A stretch of 64,000 nucleotides of DNA from Bog-473 sp963721585. Lineage in GTDB: Bacteria; Actinomycetota; Acidimicrobiia; Acidimicrobiales; RAAP-2. Where the stretch lies: positions 434,001 to 498,000 of the forward strand of contig CAVRJN010000008.1 in NCBI GenBank assembly GCA_963721585.1, read 5' to 3'. Position numbers and translations under genes: made by a program. This document shows, piece after piece, positions 54,304-64,000 of the stretch. The notes below the pieces were generated by a model. That model searched no databases. It worked only from the letters and a program-made list of their open reading frames with translations, and was not told where the DNA came from. Position 1 is the stretch's first letter. Each line of letters begins with the position of its first letter.

Positions 54304-54994
54304 CAGCTCGGTCTCTCGGGTCGAGATCCCCGACCGTCAAGATGTCATTGGCGATCAGGTGGTCGGCCAACTCATCGTTTGCCCTCGGGCCATCGAGGTG
54401 GAGTCCGCATCTTCCGACTCTCTCCTTGAGCCGCTCGACCTGCTTGCGCACGGTTACCTTCGTCCAGGGGGAGCCCAACCGGTCAGCGGCTTCCTGGTAC
54501 GTGAGAGGTTGCGGGTCGTGCAGCGGAAACGGGAGCAGATAGCCACGGAAGAGAACGCCGAGGACGGCTCGCTCTCGCTGAGAGAGGACGACGTCTCCGA
54601 GCGTGATCGTGCCGCTCGTCGGGGATGGGCCAACCCGCAGCGAGGCGATCGCTCGATCGGAAAGCCGGATCTCCAACCGGTGGGTGAACACGACTCCTGG
54701 AACCAAAACCACGCTATGGGGTTTGGTCAGAACCGCGTGGTCCCCTGGCCCCAGTCGGTGCGGAGTCGATTCGGGAGCCTGTTCGAAGAGAAAATACCTC
54801 TTCGCTGACAGATTAATGATCCACCAGAGGCCCAGCTCGAACCGTACGGAGCCGGCTCGGCTCGAGATACCCATGTCCTTGGGATCGAGACCAACCACGT
54901 CGATCTCGTCGCATCGCCCGAAGACGAAGGGATTCGATTCTGTGGCCCGAAATTCCTCTCGCCCGACCCGCACGATCGCACCACCGCGTTCCAT
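54296..54994 (-). CDS. FHA-HTH regulator (second pair)
   Basis: 232 aa, same architecture as the protein at 42951-43670. FHA domain about residues 8-100 (NPFVFGRCDEIDVVGLDPKD, GISSRAGSVRFELGLWWIIN). HTH part about 135-195 (LSQRERAVLGVLFRGYLLPF, LTYQEAADRLGSPWTKVTVR). Here the regulator precedes the kinase, the reverse of the first pair, but the genes still overlap. It probably binds phosphothreonine on the kinase and DNA. It is divergent from the second wall-hydrolase gene, with a 206-bp shared promoter region. Confidence 0.8.
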   Translation of the reverse strand: MERGGAIVRVGREEFRATESNPFVFGRCDEIDVVGLDPKDMGISSRAGSVRFELGLWWIINLSAKRYFLFEQAPESTPHRLGPGDHAVLTKPHSVVLVPGVVFTHRLEIRLSDRAIASLRVGPSPTSGTITLGDVVLSQRERAVLGVLFRGYLLPFPLHDPQPLTYQEAADRLGSPWTKVTVRKQVERLKERVGRCGLHLDGPRANDELADHLIANDILTVGDLDPRDRADD

Positions 54995-55200
54995 TAGGTG
55001 CAGATTTAAGCATCAAACGATCGTGGATTCCTAGGGTTCTCGATATGAAGTCGTAGGCATCGACCGGGGAGGGCTCCCCCTAGCGACAAGCACGGTCATG
55101 CCTCAAAGATGGCCGTCAGCGTGGCATTTGCAAGGCCATTGAGATTCTGATCCGGAGCGGATCTGAGACGAGGCGTTGCCTCGCGACGAAGGGGGTCTAG

Positions 55201-56504
55201 ATGGAAGAAGACAGTGGGATCGGGGCCGAGCTAACGAGGCTCGCAGATCTCTATGAGCGTGGGGCCCTGTCCGATCGAGAGTTCGAGAAGCACAAGCGGC
55301 AACTCTTGAATGGGGTTCCCTGGTGGCGCAAAAAGCCCTTGGCCGGTGTGGGGATCGCAGGGGCGGTCGTCTCGGCCATCGCCCTCACCGTCGGTCTGTC
55401 CGCGACCCCGTCGGGGAAGCCTGCCTCCAAGTCGCTGAACAAGGTCGAGATTGCGACCGTGTCAGCCACGTCCTCTCAACTCCAAGAAGCTATTAGCTAC
55501 GCCAATAAGTATGTCGGCGATAATCACGACGCTGGCCTCTGCCTCGAGTTCATGCAGGAGGCCTATCGGGCGGCGGGGATTTCTCTCTGGGAGAACCGAC
55601 CGCCGCAGCGTATTGGGCGGCCAATCCGAACGGGTTCACCCGGGTGTCGGCTTCGGCCTACGGAACCCCGCCAGCTGGGGCCCTTCTCTTTTGGGGCTCT
55701 CGTCCGGGGTACACCGCCGGCCACGTGGCACTCTCGGTGGGCAATGGGACGGCGGTATCCACTTCGGCATTTCCCTACTACGGCGGCATTCATCAGGGTG
55801 CGCGTGTTCATCATGACGCTCTCGCAGCGAAGCTCCTCCGCTTACAACTACGTGGGATATCTGATTCCCGGGGTCGTGTCCCCACCCTCCTTGCCGACGC
55901 CTGTCGCGCCGCCGCGTCCCCGACCATCACACCCGTCCAAACCTCCTCTCCGGGGTCGAGTAGTCCGCCGCGCAGTGCCTCAACCCCACAACCGGCTTCC
56001 AGCGGGTCGACAGTGCAGCCTGCGTCGGGGGGCTCCAGCGTCCAACCGGTAAGCGGCGCGAGTTCCAGCGCCGCGTCTCTGGCGGCGGCGCCTCAGATGG
56101 TGGCACTTCGGGCGGCACCTCGGGCGACGGAAGCGGATCAGCTTCGTCAGGCTCCAGCTCGCCGTCGTCCCCTCGGCGAGCTCACCACCGTCAATCTCTG
56201 CGACGAGTCCTCCTCCCCCGCAGACCTATTCGGAGACCGTCGGAGGCGTTTCCCACACATGGACGAACTACTCCAATGCTGGAGGCGACGAAGGACCGCC
56301 GATCCCGTCGAATGAAACGGTCCAGATCGCCTGCAAGGTGACTGGCTTCGTAGTGGCAGACGGGAATAGCTGGTGGTACCGGATCGCTCAAAGCCCCTGG
56401 AGCAATCAGTACTACGTCTCGGCCGACACGTTCTACAACAACGGGGCGACCTGGGCTCCCTCCACGGCACGCCCTTCGTCGATCCAGCCGTTCCGAACTG
56501 CTGA
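55201..56504 (+). pseudogene. SHOCT-TM-NlpC/CHAP-like wall hydrolase with about six frameshifts
   Basis: Same architecture as 38378-39748 but broken into alternating frames. Segments: SHOCT-like (LADLYERGALSDREFEKHKR), membrane helix, Cys domain (HDAGLCLEFMQEAYRAAG) with the His part in another frame (SRPGYTAGHVALSVGNG), NYVGYLIPG, a Ser/Thr/Pro linker, and a C-terminal module (VADGNSWWYRIAQSPWSNQY) ending GTPFVDPAVPNC. Shifts fall near 55585, 55795, 55915, 56080, 56170 and 56450. Every segment keeps conserved residues, which argues for indel errors or a very recent burst rather than slow decay. Confidence 0.75.
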
Positions 56505-56593
56505 GAGACCGAACCATGGCCGACTCCGCGGAGTGGGTCGCGACACACGAACATTGTCCCTTTTGCAATGACAGATGCCAGGAGGCACTTCCA

Positions 56594-57894
56594 ATGATCA
56601 GATTGTGGCGAAGCAGAGCAACCCGACTTTCCTTTTTGTTTCTAGCGCTACTGACCGTTCCCATGGTTTTCATCCTCTCAGCCGGAACGACACAGGCCGG
56701 GGCCGACACTGGGTGGGTAAGTAACGTCGTCGTGCAAGTGGGTCCGGAGGCGACGGGATACAAACAATCGACCTACACCATCACGTTTGTCGCCACAGAC
56801 GGACTTGGAGCCAGTGGCCCCAGATCACGATTCAAGGTCCGACAGGAACCAACTTTGACGACGTGAGTGCTTCATGGATCGACAATACGAATCCCAGCGA
56901 CAGCAACTCAGGTCCGTTCGCTAACATAGGAAACGCGGAAAACGTTCTTTATGTCGGCGAGGGTGCCATCTCCGTAGGCAATGGCGATTCACTCACTCTC
57001 ACCCTCAACGGGGTGGTCAACCCAACCACCCCAAACGGCGGGCTACAGTTTGCAGGTTTCGACGGGTGGCGACTGACACCAGTAACGTCTTCCTCCTATC
57101 GGATCGCTCCCGAGGGCTACTGGCTTGTTGGTTCTGATGGCGGAGTGTTTACGTTCGGAGATGCCAACTTTTACGGGTCGACCGGAAGCTTGGTCCTACA
57201 GCGACCCGTCGTGCGTATCGTAACGACCGCAGATCATGGAGGATACTGGCTGGACGCATCCGATGGCGGCGTTTTCAGCTACGGCGACACCTCCTTCTTC
57301 GGGTCGATCCCAGGGGTCGGCCTCCACCCGGCGGGGTCCGGATTGCCGCACAGTCTTAACGCGCCGATCGTCGGAATGGTTCCGTCGTTCGACGACCAGG
57401 GCTACTTTATGGTCGCTTCAGATGGCGAGTTTTCGCTGTTCGGGGACGCCAAGTTTGCCGGATCGTGCCCGGGTATCGGAGGCTGCGCCGGGGCCGCTGT
57501 CGCCGTTTTGCCCGATGCAAGCGGCAACGGTTACTGGTTGGTGACCAGTCTCGGAGATGTCTATGGTTTCGGCGATGCGCCCTACCTTGGGGCACCGGGA
57601 AATCAAGGCTGGCCCATCACTTCGGCCTGGCGTACTCCCGATGGCGGAGGCTACTGGGTCCTCTCAGCCAACGCGACGGTAAGCAGCTATGGGGATGCGG
57701 TGAGTTTGGGCAAACCGACCGACACTGGCAACTTCTCCAATCCGGCGACCGCCATCTTCGGTGGGTCCGACTCACGAGGAGCCTCGGTGACTTTCAAGGA
57801 CGGCCTAGTTGCCTCCTACGGTGATGCACCGAACTATGGCGGCATGAACGGAAAGGATCTGAATGGATCGATCATCGCTGCATCGGGGTTTTAG
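56594..57894 (+). pseudogene. Secreted GYW/DGG-repeat propeller protein, one frameshift
   Basis: ATG 56594 (AGGAGG 8 nt upstream) opens a signal peptide (LSFLFLALLTVPMVFILSAG) and a beta-sandwich-like region. The frame shifts near 56820; the second frame continues (TNFDDVSASWIDNTNPSDSN) to the repeat region. There about six units of the form GYWLVGSDGGVFTFGDANFYG occur, a repeat common in secreted actinobacterial proteins, especially Acidimicrobiia, and probably forming a propeller. It is likely a surface or secreted binding protein. It follows the second wall hydrolase after about 90 bp on the same strand. Confidence 0.72.
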
Positions 57895-58816
57895 TCCCGA
57901 TCATGACGATGGTCAACCAAGGTGTGGGAGAAAGGAAAGTCGCATGGCGATTTTTGGTAAATCCCGACACCAGCAGGAGCTGGAGTCGGCCAGGACTCCC
58001 GTTCCGTCAAGGTTCAATCAGAACTGGTGTTTCTGATGGCGGGACAGCATATTTACGGAGTCTGAAATCGATCAGAACGATCCCAACAAAGAGGGGCTTC
58101 GAGATGAGGGCGCGGAACCTCACTCTGCTGGAATTTGTTGGGGGCCTGAAAACGAGAGTCGGCATTGACTTTGGAATAGCCATCATGCTCGTCGCCTCTT
58201 TTATTGCCTTCGCGTCCGCCGGCTTATGCAAACACGAAATCGAACTGGTCAGAGGGTCGTAGACGGGTTTGAGTTCGGCTGGACCACTGACCATATGTGG
58301 GTGATCGCTAGCTATGCGACAAGCATACGACTAGGTGCGGACAAGGTGGCAAGTATCGCATGCGACGCTGTCAGCGACGGCATAGCAGGTTCAGCCTGCA
58401 GTTACGGTAGACGTCGTGCTGAAGCCTCTGTTGGGCGGAGCGCATTCGATAACCGCCCACGGTGTGTGGGCGGCCGTTTATCCGAACACTCCGTGGGTGC
58501 CGTGGGAGATCAAGAAGGTCACCGGCGGTAGGTACTGAGACGAGACGGAAGAGCAACCCAAGAGCTCATGGCGGCCGGGATAGATCTTTCTTCTATTTGG
58601 ACTCCATGTGGCTTAGAACATGAGCGCAATTTGGTGGGCGATATCGCTCGTGTCCGCCTCCTGAAGTACTTCGATCCATGCCGATCGGCTCAGCAGGTCG
58701 GGGCGACATCAACAACTTCCTCAGGCGCCTTGCCGCTATTGCGGGCCTTTAGGCGAAATAGAGGATTAGGGCCGCCGGGATTTCGGCTGATGCTCCCGGC
58801 GGCCCCTGGCAGGCTG
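57895..58816. other. Gene-poor region with possible gene remnants
   Basis: 922 bp. A 30-codon frame from ATG 57944 has a good ribosome binding site (GAAAGGAA) but no recognisable content. A two-frame coding signal at 58295-58538 is listed separately. Other frames show no domain. Confidence 0.4.
58295..58538 (+). pseudogene. Possible small frameshifted gene, unknown
   Basis: Frame one from ATG 58295 reads MWVIASYATSIRLGADKVAS and continues with two Cys to about 58403. Joining to the next frame gives VDVVLKPLLGGAHSITAHGV through VPWEIKKVTGGRY before TGA at 58536. Both halves look protein-like and would total about 80 residues. No family recognised; the call rests on sequence texture only. Confidence 0.25.
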
Positions 58817-59014
58817 CTACCCGATACCCGAGTAGCGCCTCCTCCACCCGTCGGCGGTCCGGAACTCACCCGCCCCCTCGGCGCAGTGCCAGCAGACGAC
58901 CTCACCGCTACGCAGCGGGGCGTGCACTCTCGCGTCGTCGATGTCGCCACAGTGCTCGCACTCGTGGGAGATCTCAAGCCAGCGCCTGAACCAGTCTCTC
59001 GTGATTCGCTGCAT
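58817..59014 (-). CDS. Small Cys4 zinc-finger protein
   Basis: 65 aa from ATG 59014 with AGGAGG 7 nt upstream. Two CxxC pairs, CEHCGDIDDARVH and EVVCWHCAEGAGEF, should bind one zinc; the C-terminus is basic (GWRRRYSG). It could be a small nucleic-acid or protein-binding regulator. The opposite-strand frame here is longer but lacks sensible composition. It lies between the cargo and the excisionase-integrase end; an inverted repeat is found about 100 bp upstream. Confidence 0.6.
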   Translation of the reverse strand: MQRITRDWFRRWLEISHECEHCGDIDDARVHAPLRSGEVVCWHCAEGAGEFRTADGWRRRYSGIG

Positions 59015-59779
59015 TCGCTTCCTCCTTCTCTCGTGCGGACCCACCGAGAGGGCCTTCCCCTCGACCAGGTCTGCTGCTGATGCGGAGTGCGATAGGAGGG
59101 CGGTCAGGGTCAGAGGTCAAGGGAGCTTCTGCGAAAAGAAATCGCCTCTGCTTCATGATTTCTTTTCGGCCCTTGACCTCGGACGACCGTCCTCCAAGCT
59201 ACGAAGCAGCTGCAGCGGGCCTGGCCGAGGGAAAAGTCTCCGAGAACAGTACGAGAGAGGCGGGAGCATCAGCGTGAGCCGGCTGGCGCTCGGGGCGTGA
59301 ACCCCCGCGAGGCGCCCGAGCTGCAGCGTGACCCAGCATGGACCCGGAGCGTGAGCACCCACGCGGCGCCGGAGCAGCAACATGACCCCGCTGGCTCAGG
59401 GTACAAACGAGCACATGGCCGACGGGAATCACACCGATTCGAGGCACTTGCCCACGGAGGGCCGAAGGCCCGACCGCCCGGCCGAGGCGGCGGCGCAGCC
59501 GCCGTCCGAGGGGAAGGGCGGCTTGATGATGTAAGGAGAAACCCTGACAAATTGTGGGCGGGCGGCTGCGAATCCATTGGCATTGGTGTCGATTAGCTCA
59601 CTGTCGGTACCGAGACGTGTGTTGGAGCGTTCTGAACGCTTGCAAAACCGTGTCGTTTTGGTCCTGAATTCCAGTCTCGTTTCACGTCTACGACCTGCAT
59701 CTTGTCCAATCCGGGCCCGCGAATTGCCCATCTATAGGTAGGAGAGTGTGCTGCTCTCCGGGTAAGGGAGGTGCCTCAG
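59015..59779. other. Intergenic region before the excisionase-like gene
   Basis: 765 bp. It holds the inverted repeat at 59113-59180. Several short GC-rich frames between 59280 and 59600 have low-complexity translations and are not accepted as genes. The last 20 bp contain the GGGAGG ribosome binding site of the excisionase-like gene. Confidence 0.45.
59113..59180. repeat. Large imperfect inverted repeat
   Basis: Arms GAGGTCAAGGG (59113-59123) / CCCTTGACCTC (59170-59180) and CGAAAAGAAATC (59132-59143) / GATTTCTTTTCG (59157-59168), giving 23 paired bases, an 8-nt against 1-nt internal bulge and a 13-nt loop. The outer arms share GTCAAGGG with the repeat at 36378-36443. It could be a structured RNA, a recombination-directionality site or a regulatory hairpin. 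Confidence 0.75.
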
Positions 59780-60043
59780 ATGGGTCGGAACAACGAGCAT
59801 TCGAAGAGGGCGGCGGCACATCAGTCGACCACGAAGCCTCCGCTGCTGGACTCCATCGCAGTGGCAGAAGCGCTGGGCACCACAAGGCGTCATGTTCAGC
59901 GACTGGTGGCTGAACGTCGCATCCCCTTCGTAAAGGTCGGCCGATTTGTGCGTTTTGACCCGGCAGCTCTCGACGTATGGCTCGATTCCCAGCGGGTCGA
60001 CGCCGTTCCGAGACCTTCTCGATACGGCTCCTCCTGGCGGTAG
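59780..60043 (+). CDS. Excisionase-like HTH protein
   Basis: 87 aa from ATG 59780 (GGGAGG 8 nt upstream). The region LLDSIAVAEALGTTRRHVQR through RRIPFVKVGRFVRFDPAALD is the excisionase/MerR-type winged HTH found beside actinobacterial tyrosine integrases. It probably binds the attachment arms and steers the integrase towards excision, or represses it. It precedes the integrase by about 100 bp on the same strand. Confidence 0.82.
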   Translation: MGRNNEHSKRAAAHQSTTKPPLLDSIAVAEALGTTRRHVQRLVAERRIPFVKVGRFVRFDPAALDVWLDSQRVDAVPRPSRYGSSWR

Positions 60044-61300
60044 AGTGCGCACCACAGACCAGGTGGCCTGGAGCGCCCCCACACGAGGGATCTCCGCCGG
60101 CGTTCGCCTCCCAGATGGTGCATCTCGACCTACGGTGGTGATCAATGACAGGTAGACGCCGGCATTTCGGCAACGTTCGACGGTTTCCCAGCGGTCGATA
60201 CCAGGCCGCCTACTGGTACGACGGGCGTCGGCACATTGCTCCGATGACCTTCGCCTCGAAGGCAGACGCCAACGCCTTTCTCGATGCGGTATCGGCATCG
60301 ATCGGTCGGGGCGACTGGATCGATCCGGAGCTCGGTCGGATCTCTTTCGCTCGCTATGCCGATCTCTGGTTGGCGCAGCGGACCGACATTCGTCCCCGCA
60401 CCCGCGAGCAGTACGGCTTGCTGATCGAGAACAAGCTGAAGCCGGCTTTCGGGCAGCGAGAGCTTGCGAAAATCACATCAGTGCACGTTCGCTCCTGGTA
60501 CGCCGACATCGCAGCCCAGACTCCCGGATCGGCCCGCAACGCCTATCGGCTGCTCAAAGCCATCTTCAACACCGCCATCCTCGACGACCTCATCGTGAAG
60601 AACCCCTGCCGGGTAAAGGGAGGTGGGACCGACCGGGTGACCGATCGACGGATCCCCAACGTCGACCAGGTGGCGGCGCTCACACAATCCATGCCCGAGC
60701 AATACCGGGCCGCGGTGACGCTGGCGGCCTGGGGCACGCTGCGCCGGGGCGAGGTGCTCGGGCTCAACCGACGAGGACATCGACCTGCGGGCCGGCACCG
60801 TTCGGGTCGAGCGGTCCCTCCACGAGTTCTACGACGGCAGGCTCGAGCTCGGTCCGACGAAGAACGGCGACCCCCGCAAGGTCTACATGCCGAGCTCGGT
60901 CATGCCGGCGCTCGAGGACCACCTCCGCCGCTTCGTCGGCCCTGAGAGCGACGCTCCCCTCTTCCTCGGCGCAACGGGGCTGCGACTGCGTCCGAGCAAC
61001 TTCTGGGTCATCTGGGAGACCGCACGCCGGCGGGTCGGATCTCAAGTGGGTGCGCTTCCACGACCTGCGCCACTTCGCCGCCACCATGTTCGCCTCCACC
61101 GGCGCCAGCACCAAGGAGATCATGAGCCGCGGCGGGTGGAAGTCCGTCGCCATGGTGGTGCGCTACGAGCACGCATCCGAGGAACGCGACGCACTGCTCG
61201 CCCAGGCCCTCAACGCCTTCACGATGGGCGACAACGTCGTGCCTCTCACGCACGAACTCTCAGGAGATCGCGCGCGTAGCGCGCGACGACGAGGGATGAG

Positions 61301-61428
<128 letters not shown>

Positions 61429-61509
61429 AAGGGTCGAGAAATCAGACCTCGAACGATATCAGCGGCCCATGCCGCCATCGCTCAGGCTATGCCCGAAACT
61501 CGGGCGTAG

Positions 61510-62889
61510 TCAGGACTCTTCGAGGTAGTCCCTCAGAAGGTGGGCCGCATCGGGGCGGCGGAGCTTCGCCAGGGTCTTGGATTCGATCTGACGCACCCGC
61601 TCCCGCGTCACTCCGAACTCCCGGCCAACTTCTTCGAGTGTGCGGATCTTCCCGTCGTCGAGCCCGAAGCGCAGACGCACCACGTCCTGCTCTCGTTCCG
61701 ACAGGTGTCCGAGTGCCTCGCGTACAGCGGCGTCCAAGAGCGAGCGCGTCGCCGCGTCATCGGGGACGACCGCTCCCCTGTCTTCGATGAGGTCCGACAA
61801 GTTGAAGTCGTCCTCATCACCGACGGGCTGCTCGAGCGAGACGGTGTCCTGGTTGATACGCAGGATCTCGCGCACGCGCTCCATCGGCAGCTCGACGCGT
61901 TGCGCCACTTCATCGATGGTCGGCTCACGACCGAGCTCCTGCAACAGCTGCCGCTGCGCCCACACCACCTTGTTGATCGTCTCGACCATGTGCACGGGGA
62001 TCCGGATGGTGCGCGCCTGGTCGGCGATCGCTCGCGTGATGGCCTGGCGGATCCACCAGGTGGCGTAGGTCGAGAACTTGAAGCCCTTCGTGTGGTCGAA
62101 CTTGTCGACGGCCCGCATCAGTCCGAGGTTGCCCTCTTGGATCAGGTCGAGAAAGGCCAGGCCGCGGTTGCGGTATCGCTTGGCGATGGAGACGACGAGG
62201 CGCAGGTTGGCCTCAATGAGCTCGTCCTTCGCCTTCAGCCCGTTGCGCATGAGCCGCTTGTTCCGGGATATCCCACCGGCGTCGAGGAGGTCCTCGGCAG
62301 GCCCTTCGCCGGCCAGGGCCAGCTCGTTGGCGGCCAGCCTGGCCGCCGCAGCGTTGCCCTCCTCGATGGTCTTGGCGATCTCGACCTCGAGCTCGGCATT
62401 GAGCAGCGGAACCCGGCCGATCTCCTTGAGGTAGGTGTGAACCGGGTCCTCGGAGCTGCCGCCCGAATCGCTGCTCGAGGTGGGCCGCTTTCCGTTGCTG
62501 TTTCCGTTCCCGCTGGAGCTCGTCTCGCGCCGCGCGTCGGCGCGGAGAGCACCATTGGACTTCGGGACGGCCCGAGTTTCCTTGGGTGGCGCCACGTCAA
62601 CGCCGAGGTCCTCTTCTTCATCGGCGACGAGGGCGACGCCCTCAGCCGTGACGCGATCGATCAGTGTCGTGAGGACCTCAGGAGTGAGCTCGACGGCGTG
62701 CAGGGCCTCGATCAGTTCGGCTTGTGTGAGCTGACCCTTGGCGCGCCCGGTCGCGAGCGCCGCTTCGAAGTCGACCTGGGACACGCCGGAGGGAAGCGCG
62801 ACGTGCGCGATCGGCGCCAGCATGTCGGAGGGCGCGTCAGGTGCGTCGACGTCGCCTTCGTCGATTGCCACCGCTGACTCTTCGCTCAC
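61510..62889 (-). CDS. rpoD: Primary RNA polymerase sigma factor (sigma-70)
   Basis: 459-aa housekeeping sigma factor. Region 1.1-like acidic N-terminus and a Ser/Gly/Asn linker (about residues 115-145), region 1.2 (DPVHTYLKEIGRVPLL), region 2 (EANLRLVVSIAKRYRNRGLA, FLDLIQEGNLGLMRAVDKFD, FSTYATWWIRQAITRAIADQ), region 3 and region 4.2 (LEEVGREFGVTRERVRQIES). The GTG start lies 19 bp after the dnaG stop, the classic dnaG-rpoD order. A 6-bp hairpin (61491-61505) follows the stop, without a T-run. Confidence 0.96.
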   Translation of the reverse strand: MSEESAVAIDEGDVDAPDAPSDMLAPIAHVALPSGVSQVDFEAALATGRAKGQLTQAELIEALHAVELTPEVLTTLIDRVTAEGVALVADEEEDLGVDVAPPKETRAVPKSNGALRADARRETSSSGNGNSNGKRPTSSSDSGGSSEDPVHTYLKEIGRVPLLNAELEVEIAKTIEEGNAAAARLAANELALAGEGPAEDLLDAGGISRNKRLMRNGLKAKDELIEANLRLVVSIAKRYRNRGLAFLDLIQEGNLGLMRAVDKFDHTKGFKFSTYATWWIRQAITRAIADQARTIRIPVHMVETINKVVWAQRQLLQELGREPTIDEVAQRVELPMERVREILRINQDTVSLEQPVGDEDDFNLSDLIEDRGAVVPDDAATRSLLDAAVREALGHLSEREQDVVRLRFGLDDGKIRTLEEVGREFGVTRERVRQIESKTLAKLRRPDAAHLLRDYLEES

Positions 62890-62908
62890 CGTCGTCCCAC
62901 CAACGTCG

Positions 62909-64000
62909 TCACTCCTCGGGCTGCCTCTGAACCAACCACGCTACCAATCGGTCGGCAGCGTCGCGACCCGAGCCTGATTCCCCGAGTTCGTCCAGCCAGA
63001 GCCCCACTTGGGCGGACTCCGCGGCCTGAGCCGCCCAGGAGTCGTCGCTGACCCGCGACTCAACCGTGATGTCGGCGAGCGCGCGTTTCGCCGCATCGCG
63101 GAGCATGACGACGACGACGGAGTCGACCGGATCCCCCAGCTCGGGGTCACCAGCCATCGGCTCTTCGACTGTGACGCGTCGCAACAGGCTGGCCACCTCC
63201 GGTGACGCGGTCTCTACGGCATCGTGGACGCTGTCGTGCTCCAACAGCGCGACAAATGCCTCGCGTTGCACGCGATCGGTGAACAGGACCGCGTGCACAC
63301 GGTCCACTACATCTTCGGGTCGGTGGACGGCCAACTTGAGCGCCTCGAGTCCGGGCCCGGGTCGCAACGCCGTGACAACTGACGAACCATTCCCGCCGCC
63401 TGGGGACGCCATCAGGTCGCCGTCGTCCTCCGGATAGTCGCGGGGCGGCGGCTCGTCCTGCGACCCCCGCGCTGCGCCGTGGTCGGTTTCTCGGCGGGAG
63501 GGTTGGCCCGGAGGTGTTCGAGGCGCTCACGAAGCTTGATCGGGTCGACGCGGCACCGGTCGGCGAGTTGCATGACGTACTGGTCTCGCACCAGGTCATC
63601 GGGGTGCTCGGCGACCGCCGTCAAAGCCGCATCCGCCGCCCGGGCCCTGCCCTCGGCCGTCGTCAAATCGCCGGCCTGCAACATGCGGTCCACCCGGAAC
63701 TGCAGGAAGGGCCGGGCCTCCTTGACGGCCCTGGCCAGGGCCTTCGGGTCGGTCCGGGCCAGCTCCCCCGGGTCGCTGCCGCCGGGCAGGTCCGCCACGA
63801 CCACGTCGACCTCGTGCTTGCGCTCCCACTCGTAGACCCGCGAGGTGGCGCTCTGGCCGGCCGCGTCCGCGTCGTAGGCCAGCACGATGCGCTTGGCGAA
63901 GTTCCGTAGCAAGGTGAAGTGCTCCTCGGCCAGCGCGGTGCCACAGGTCGCGACGGCCCAGGGCACGCCGGCCTGGAAGAAACCGATGACGTCGGTGTAG
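62909..64000 (-). CDS. dnaG: DNA primase, C-terminal part, with one frameshift
   Basis: 3' part of DnaG; the 5' part lies beyond the window. The visible N-terminal end reads YTDVIGFFQAGVPWAVATCG, then the TOPRIM Asp motif RIVLAYDADAAGQ and LPGGSDPGELA. Near 63464-63468, a run of five C (G on the coding strand), the frame shifts. The next frame (QDEPPPRDYPEDDGDLMASP) carries the helicase-binding C-terminal region to 62909. Because the gene is essential, the shift is most likely a homopolymer error in the sequence. It synthesises RNA primers for replication and is cotranscribed with rpoD. Confidence 0.88.

Noticed and set aside
58568..59080. 170-codon plus-strand open frame
   Set aside because: Low-quality composition; the opposite strand carries a small Cys4 protein with a perfect ribosome binding site.
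59297..59596. 99-codon plus-strand frame upstream of the excisionase-like gene
   Set aside because: Low-complexity Arg/Pro/Ala translation, no ribosome binding site, and competing frames of equal quality.
61540..62877. 445-codon plus-strand open frame
   Set aside because: Antisense shadow of rpoD in high-GC DNA; no domain content, whereas rpoD is unmistakable on the other strand.

Overview
The window is high-GC actinobacterial DNA with chromosomal genes at both ends. Sulfate ABC transporter genes lie on the left, and dnaG, rpoD and tRNA-Asn lie on the right. The GYW...DGG.F.FGDA propeller-type repeats, Thr/Ser-rich wall proteins, large AAA-LuxR regulators and frequent GTG starts fit an uncultured member of the class Acidimicrobiia. 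This is an inference from gene content, not a phylogeny.

Left chromosome (1-31.5 kb). A sugar-type ABC importer (two permeases and a binding protein, 1-3.2 kb) is followed by a PAS-GGDEF protein with a degenerate active site. Next comes a compact sulfate import operon (binding protein, cysT, cysW, cysA, 4.6-8.4 kb) with GTGA/ATGA overlaps and a 17-bp triplication at the cysT start. Then come an MFS exporter, a membrane GAF-GGDEF-EAL protein, a secreted protein of unknown function, a glycosyltransferase and a Thr-rich wall protein ending in an LAxTG-type signal. A minus-strand run encodes an alpha/beta hydrolase, a DUF4331 protein, a NiCoT nickel/cobalt permease and an aquaporin. A malic enzyme-fumarase pair (25.5-28.8 kb) is flanked by two paralogous LuxR-type giant regulators, one of them frameshifted. 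An IS3-family element lies at 31.56-32.80 kb.

Genomic island (32.83-61.39 kb). A 91-bp direct repeat (88/91 identical) marks the ends. The right copy covers the 3' half of an intact tRNA-Asn(GTT), and the left copy carries only the displaced 3' fragment. A tyrosine integrase and an excisionase-like gene sit at the tRNA end, as expected for a tRNA-targeted integrative element. No relaxase, type IV secretion or phage structural genes are seen. The cargo is centred on the cell envelope and phospho-signalling. It has two separate pairs of a receptor Ser/Thr kinase and an FHA-HTH regulator, and a family of zinc-ribbon membrane proteins. It also has an N-acetylmuramoyl-alanine amidase, two SHOCT-TM-NlpC/CHAP-like wall hydrolases, secreted beta-propeller proteins, a stand-alone SecD-P1-like secreted protein and small membrane proteins. 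A likely reading is that the kinases sense the wall or exterior and pass the signal through phosphothreonine-FHA contact to the HTH proteins, which may control the envelope genes around them.

Right chromosome (61.36-64 kb). tRNA-Asn, rpoD and the 3' part of dnaG (macromolecular-synthesis arrangement) follow on the minus strand.

Caution. Single-base frameshifts recur in otherwise well-preserved genes (LuxR, IS orfB, a zinc-ribbon protein, a wall hydrolase, the integrase and even essential dnaG). Many are probably consensus errors in the assembly rather than true pseudogenes.
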